Positions 6,129 to 7,998 of a stretch of 7,998 nucleotides of DNA are shown here, one piece after another (position 1 is the first letter of the stretch; each line of letters starts with the position of its first letter). Origin of the DNA: Bacteroidia bacterium. Its GTDB lineage: Bacteria > Bacteroidota > Bacteroidia > Bacteroidales > GCA-2748055. The translations under genes were made by a program, and so were the position numbers. The DNA lies in assembly GCA_004525825.1 (NCBI GenBank), contig SPBY01000118.1:1-7998 (forward strand), read 5' to 3'. The notes beneath the pieces are model-generated. The model saw nothing but the letters and a program-made list of their open reading frames with translations. It had not been told where the DNA came from and ran no database searches.

Positions 6129-7316
6129 ATGGAGATTGTTGTTAAACCTGTCTGCACGAAGCAGGACCTTCGTAAATTCATTCATTTGCCAGCGAAGGTC
6201 CATAAAAACCACAAGAATTGGATTCCTCCTCTCTACTCGGATGATTGGGAATTTTTCAACTCTAAAAAGAATAAGTCCTTCGAATACAGCGATGTGATCA
6301 TGCTCCTGGCATACCGGGGAAAGAAGGTGGCGGGCCGGATCATGGGTATTATCAACTACAAATACAATGAGCTGCATCGAGAGAAGCATGCCCGTTTCAA
6401 TTACCTGGAGACCTGGGACGATCGCGAAGTGATAGAGGTGCTGATTCGGCACGTGGAAAACTGGGCCAAAATCAAGGGAATGGTGAAGTTGGTGGGTCCG
6501 CTGGCCTTCTCAGACAAGGATCCGCAAGGTTTCCTTATTGAGGGATTTAATGAGCCGGTTTCCATTGCCACCCATTGCAATTTCGAATACCTCATCGGAC
6601 ACCTTGAGGCCCTTGGTTTTACCAAGGATATAGATCTGGTGGTATATAAGATCGAAATTCCAGATACCACTCCTGAACTTTACAGCAAGGTGGCGGAAAG
6701 GACCCGACGGAACAATCCGGGAATTCAGTTGATGGAGTTTACCAGGCGAAGCGATCTGAAACCCTGGATCAGGCCCATTTTTACCCTGATCAATGAGACC
6801 TTTACGGAAATTTATGGATTCATGCCCTTTACGCTGGAGGAGATGGACGACTTTGCCAACCGCTACCTGCTAATCATGGATCCCCGCCTGATTAAGGTGA
6901 TATTGAATGAGCGAAAGGAAGCCATTGCATTTGTGATAGGCATGCCCGATATCAGCAAAGGAATCAAACAATCCAAAGGCTACATTTTACCCATAGGGAT
7001 CCTTCAGATCCTGCTGGCAGGAAGGCGTACAAATCAACTTAACCTTTTGCTGGGAGCGGTTCATCCCCTTTACCAAAACAGGGGCCTCACTCCCATAATG
7101 GGGTCGGCCATGCTCGACTCGGCCAGAAAGCAGGGATTAAAGTACATAGACAGCCACCTTGAGATGGAGAGCAATTCCAAGGTCCGCGCAGAGATGGAAT
7201 ACATGGGAGGGAAGGTATACAAGACCTACCGTGTGTTTGGCAAATCGATACAGAAGACTTCCAAAGAGACCGCAGCTGAAGCTGAAAAGCAGCTGGAGGA
7301 TATAGAATGTGGTTAA
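6129..7316 (+). CDS. YghO/BcerS-like GNAT acyltransferase (candidate lipid N-acyltransferase)
   Basis: A 395-aa cytosolic protein of the YghO-like family. I place the start at ATG 6129; a TTG just before it (6126) is less likely. Seen: an N-terminal GNAT-like half with LRKFIHLPAKVHKNHKNWIP (14-33), the family hallmark, then FEYSDVIMLLAYRGKKVAGR (51-70), VKLVGPLAFSDKDPQGFLIE (119-138) and a middle helical part. A C-terminal GNAT half follows with LNLLLGAVHPLYQNRGLTP (304-322), whose QNRGL fills the acyl-CoA loop, and YIDSHLEMESNSKVRAEMEY (339-358) leading into GGKVYKTYRVF. From memory, this family groups E. coli YghO with the Caulobacter bacterial ceramide synthase, which N-acylates a sphingoid base. 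Bacteroidota often make sphingolipids, so a ceramide-type role is plausible, but it is inference, and E. coli YghO shows that family membership alone is not proof. It lies 52 bp after an SSAT-like gene and may share its operon. Confidence 0.85.
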   Translation: MEIVVKPVCTKQDLRKFIHLPAKVHKNHKNWIPPLYSDDWEFFNSKKNKSFEYSDVIMLLAYRGKKVAGRIMGIINYKYNELHREKHARFNYLETWDDREVIEVLIRHVENWAKIKGMVKLVGPLAFSDKDPQGFLIEGFNEPVSIATHCNFEYLIGHLEALGFTKDIDLVVYKIEIPDTTPELYSKVAERTRRNNPGIQLMEFTRRSDLKPWIRPIFTLINETFTEIYGFMPFTLEEMDDFANRYLLIMDPRLIKVILNERKEAIAFVIGMPDISKGIKQSKGYILPIGILQILLAGRRTNQLNLLLGAVHPLYQNRGLTPIMGSAMLDSARKQGLKYIDSHLEMESNSKVRAEMEYMGGKVYKTYRVFGKSIQKTSKETAAEAEKQLEDIECG

Positions 7317-7342
7317 GAATCTGTTATTTGTTTGCCCGATAT

Positions 7343-7373
7343 TTTGTTTTTTCTCCAGAAGCAAGTATTTTTA
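7343..7373 (+). promoter_or_regulatory. Candidate promoter for the MATE leader transcript
   Basis: TTTG at 7343-7346 and TATTTTTA at 7366-7373 are separated by 19 nt. The pair fits the Bacteroidota -33/-7 pattern with one mismatch in the -7 box (A in place of final G). Transcription would start near 7379, just upstream of a Shine-Dalgarno-like AAGGA at 7385-7389 and a short ORF. The MATE mRNA would then have a leader of about 115 nt. Confidence 0.4.
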
Positions 7374-7393
7374 AACTTTATTCTAAGGAAAAC

Positions 7394-7444
7394 ATGAGGA
7401 TTATTGGAAATATTACCGTGACCTCCTGCCCGCTGGACTTTTAG
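7394..7444 (+). CDS. Possible 16-codon leader peptide upstream of the MATE gene
   Basis: A short ORF encoding MRIIGNITVTSCPLDF. It is preceded by AAGGA at 7385-7389, 4 nt before the ATG, the clearest Shine-Dalgarno sequence in this window. Its last nine codons and stop (TAG, 7442-7444) lie inside a GC-rich hairpin (7418-7458), so a ribosome translating it would disrupt the stem. It is in the same frame as the MATE gene, and apart from this TAG no stop lies between the two. The arrangement resembles leader-peptide attenuation seen for some resistance genes, but chance is possible for so short an ORF, and no homology is known to me. Confidence 0.3.
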   Translation: MRIIGNITVTSCPLDF

Positions 7445-7466
7445 TGCGGGCCCGTCACCACTTTTT
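7418..7466 (+). terminator. GC-rich hairpin with T-tract, terminator or attenuator
   Basis: GCCCGC (7428-7433) pairs with GCGGGC (7446-7451) in a perfect 6-bp stem with a 12-nt loop. An outer GTGAC (7418-7422) pairs with GTCAC (7454-7458) across a small internal loop. CTTTTT at 7461-7466 follows within a few bases. It may end transcription from the YghO-like gene (stop at 7316, about 100 nt upstream), or act as an attenuator for the MATE gene that starts 37 nt after the stem. The short distance between stem base and T-tract (ACC, then CTTTTT) weakens a classic terminator reading slightly. Confidence 0.55.
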
Positions 7467-7495
7467 CTCTTTCCAAAACAATAATTCTCAAATCC

Positions 7496-7998
7496 ATGTC
7501 ACATATAAGTATCAAATCTAAGTTTTCGGAGTTTTCGTTTCGTGAGTTTTTTCAGGATCTGAAAGAAGCCATTGGCGGTTCTGAACGCGATTTCACCAAG
7601 ATTCCCCTGAGTAAAGCCATATTGCTTCTGAGCATCCCCATGGTGCTGGAGATGATCATGGAGTCGGTATTTGCCCTGGTCGATATTTTCTTTGTCTCCC
7701 GGCTGGGAGCCGAGGCCGTGGCCACGGTGGGGATCACAGAATCGTTGATGACCATCATATATGCCATTGGAATCGGTCTCAGCGTGGGCACCACGGCACT
7801 GGTTTCGCGAAGGATCGGGGAGAAGCGTCCCGAAGCAGCCTCGGTGGCAGCGGTTCAGGCCATATTTACCGGCATCGTGGTCTCCCTGGCATTCTCAGCC
7901 CTTGGACTCTTTTTTGCCAAGGACCTGCTTCGCTTGATGGGAGCTTCCGAACCGACCATCGAGATGGGATATATGTATCCGACCATCATGCTGGGAGG
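7496..7998 (+). CDS. MATE-family efflux transporter, 5' part only
   Basis: The first 167 codons of a multidrug and toxin extrusion (MATE) transporter, an inner-membrane antiporter that exports cationic or other small compounds using a Na+ or H+ gradient; a full protein would be about 450 aa. Seen: an amphipathic cytosolic N-terminus (1-38), then the first membrane helix with the family motif KAILLLSIPMVLEMIMESVF (40-59) and VDIFFVSRLGAEAVATVGIT (62-81). A second helix follows (about 82-104, TESLMTIIYAIGIGLSVGTT), then the cytosolic loop LVSRRIGEKRPEAA (102-115) and a third helix (about 118-140). The ATG at 7496 is chosen because an in-frame TAG lies 52 bp upstream and no other start fits. There is no Shine-Dalgarno sequence. 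A structured leader with a possible short ORF precedes it. The substrate cannot be inferred; the 3' end is outside the window. Confidence 0.92.
   Translation, partial: MSHISIKSKFSEFSFREFFQDLKEAIGGSERDFTKIPLSKAILLLSIPMVLEMIMESVFALVDIFFVSRLGAEAVATVGITESLMTIIYAIGIGLSVGTTALVSRRIGEKRPEAASVAAVQAIFTGIVVSLAFSALGLFFAKDLLRLMGASEPTIEMGYMYPTIMLG

Noticed and set aside
7317..7495. A known riboswitch class in the MATE leader
   Set aside because: The hairpin and loop do not match any riboswitch consensus I can recall with confidence, so only a generic attenuator/terminator is reported.
7552..7794. 80-codon minus-strand ORF at the right end
   Set aside because: It is antisense to the MATE gene, whose transmembrane pattern and family motifs in the plus frame are convincing.

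Overview
The window looks like chromosomal DNA from a member of the Bacteroidota, probably a free-living, sphingolipid-type Bacteroidales/Marinilabiliales-like lineage. Three things point this way: a SusC-style carboxypeptidase-regulatory plus TonB-plug architecture, a GH95 fucosidase lipoprotein, and several upstream boxes resembling the Bacteroidota -7/-33 promoter (TAnnTTTG / TTTG), with few Shine-Dalgarno sequences. The genus assignment is inference. No rRNA, tRNA, CRISPR array, insertion sequence or attachment site was seen.

Layout. The left part (1-3567) is on the minus strand. In transcription order it holds a GH95 alpha-L-fucosidase-type lipoprotein (3567-1261), a 304-aa Cys-rich lipoprotein of unknown function (1174-260) that ends in a well-formed intrinsic terminator (242-206), and, behind a candidate promoter of its own, the 5' end of an ECF sigma factor gene (154-1, cut by the window edge). 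A 146-bp divergent intergenic region separates the fucosidase from the plus-strand genes.

The right part (3714-7998) is on the plus strand. A 223-aa secreted protein has only the N-terminal extension and plug of a SusC-like receptor, with no beta-barrel. Next come three consecutive genes that I read as GNAT-fold acyltransferases: a long, poorly recognisable tandem-GNAT protein, a short SSAT-like N-acetyltransferase, and a long YghO/BcerS-like protein. A 179-bp leader region follows, with a candidate promoter, a 16-codon ORF with a Shine-Dalgarno sequence, and a GC-rich hairpin with a T-tract. Last is the 5' third of a MATE-family efflux transporter gene, cut by the right edge.

How they fit together. 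The fucosidase would act on exposed fucosyl (or L-galactosyl) ends of glycans outside or on the cell surface, but no complete SusC/SusD pair is present, so this is not a standard polysaccharide utilisation locus. The three acyltransferases are close together on one strand, and the first two are almost certainly co-transcribed. The last could be a bacterial ceramide synthase type enzyme, judging by family only. The most unusual features are the barrel-less plug protein, the acyltransferase trio, and the leader ORF/hairpin ahead of the MATE gene.
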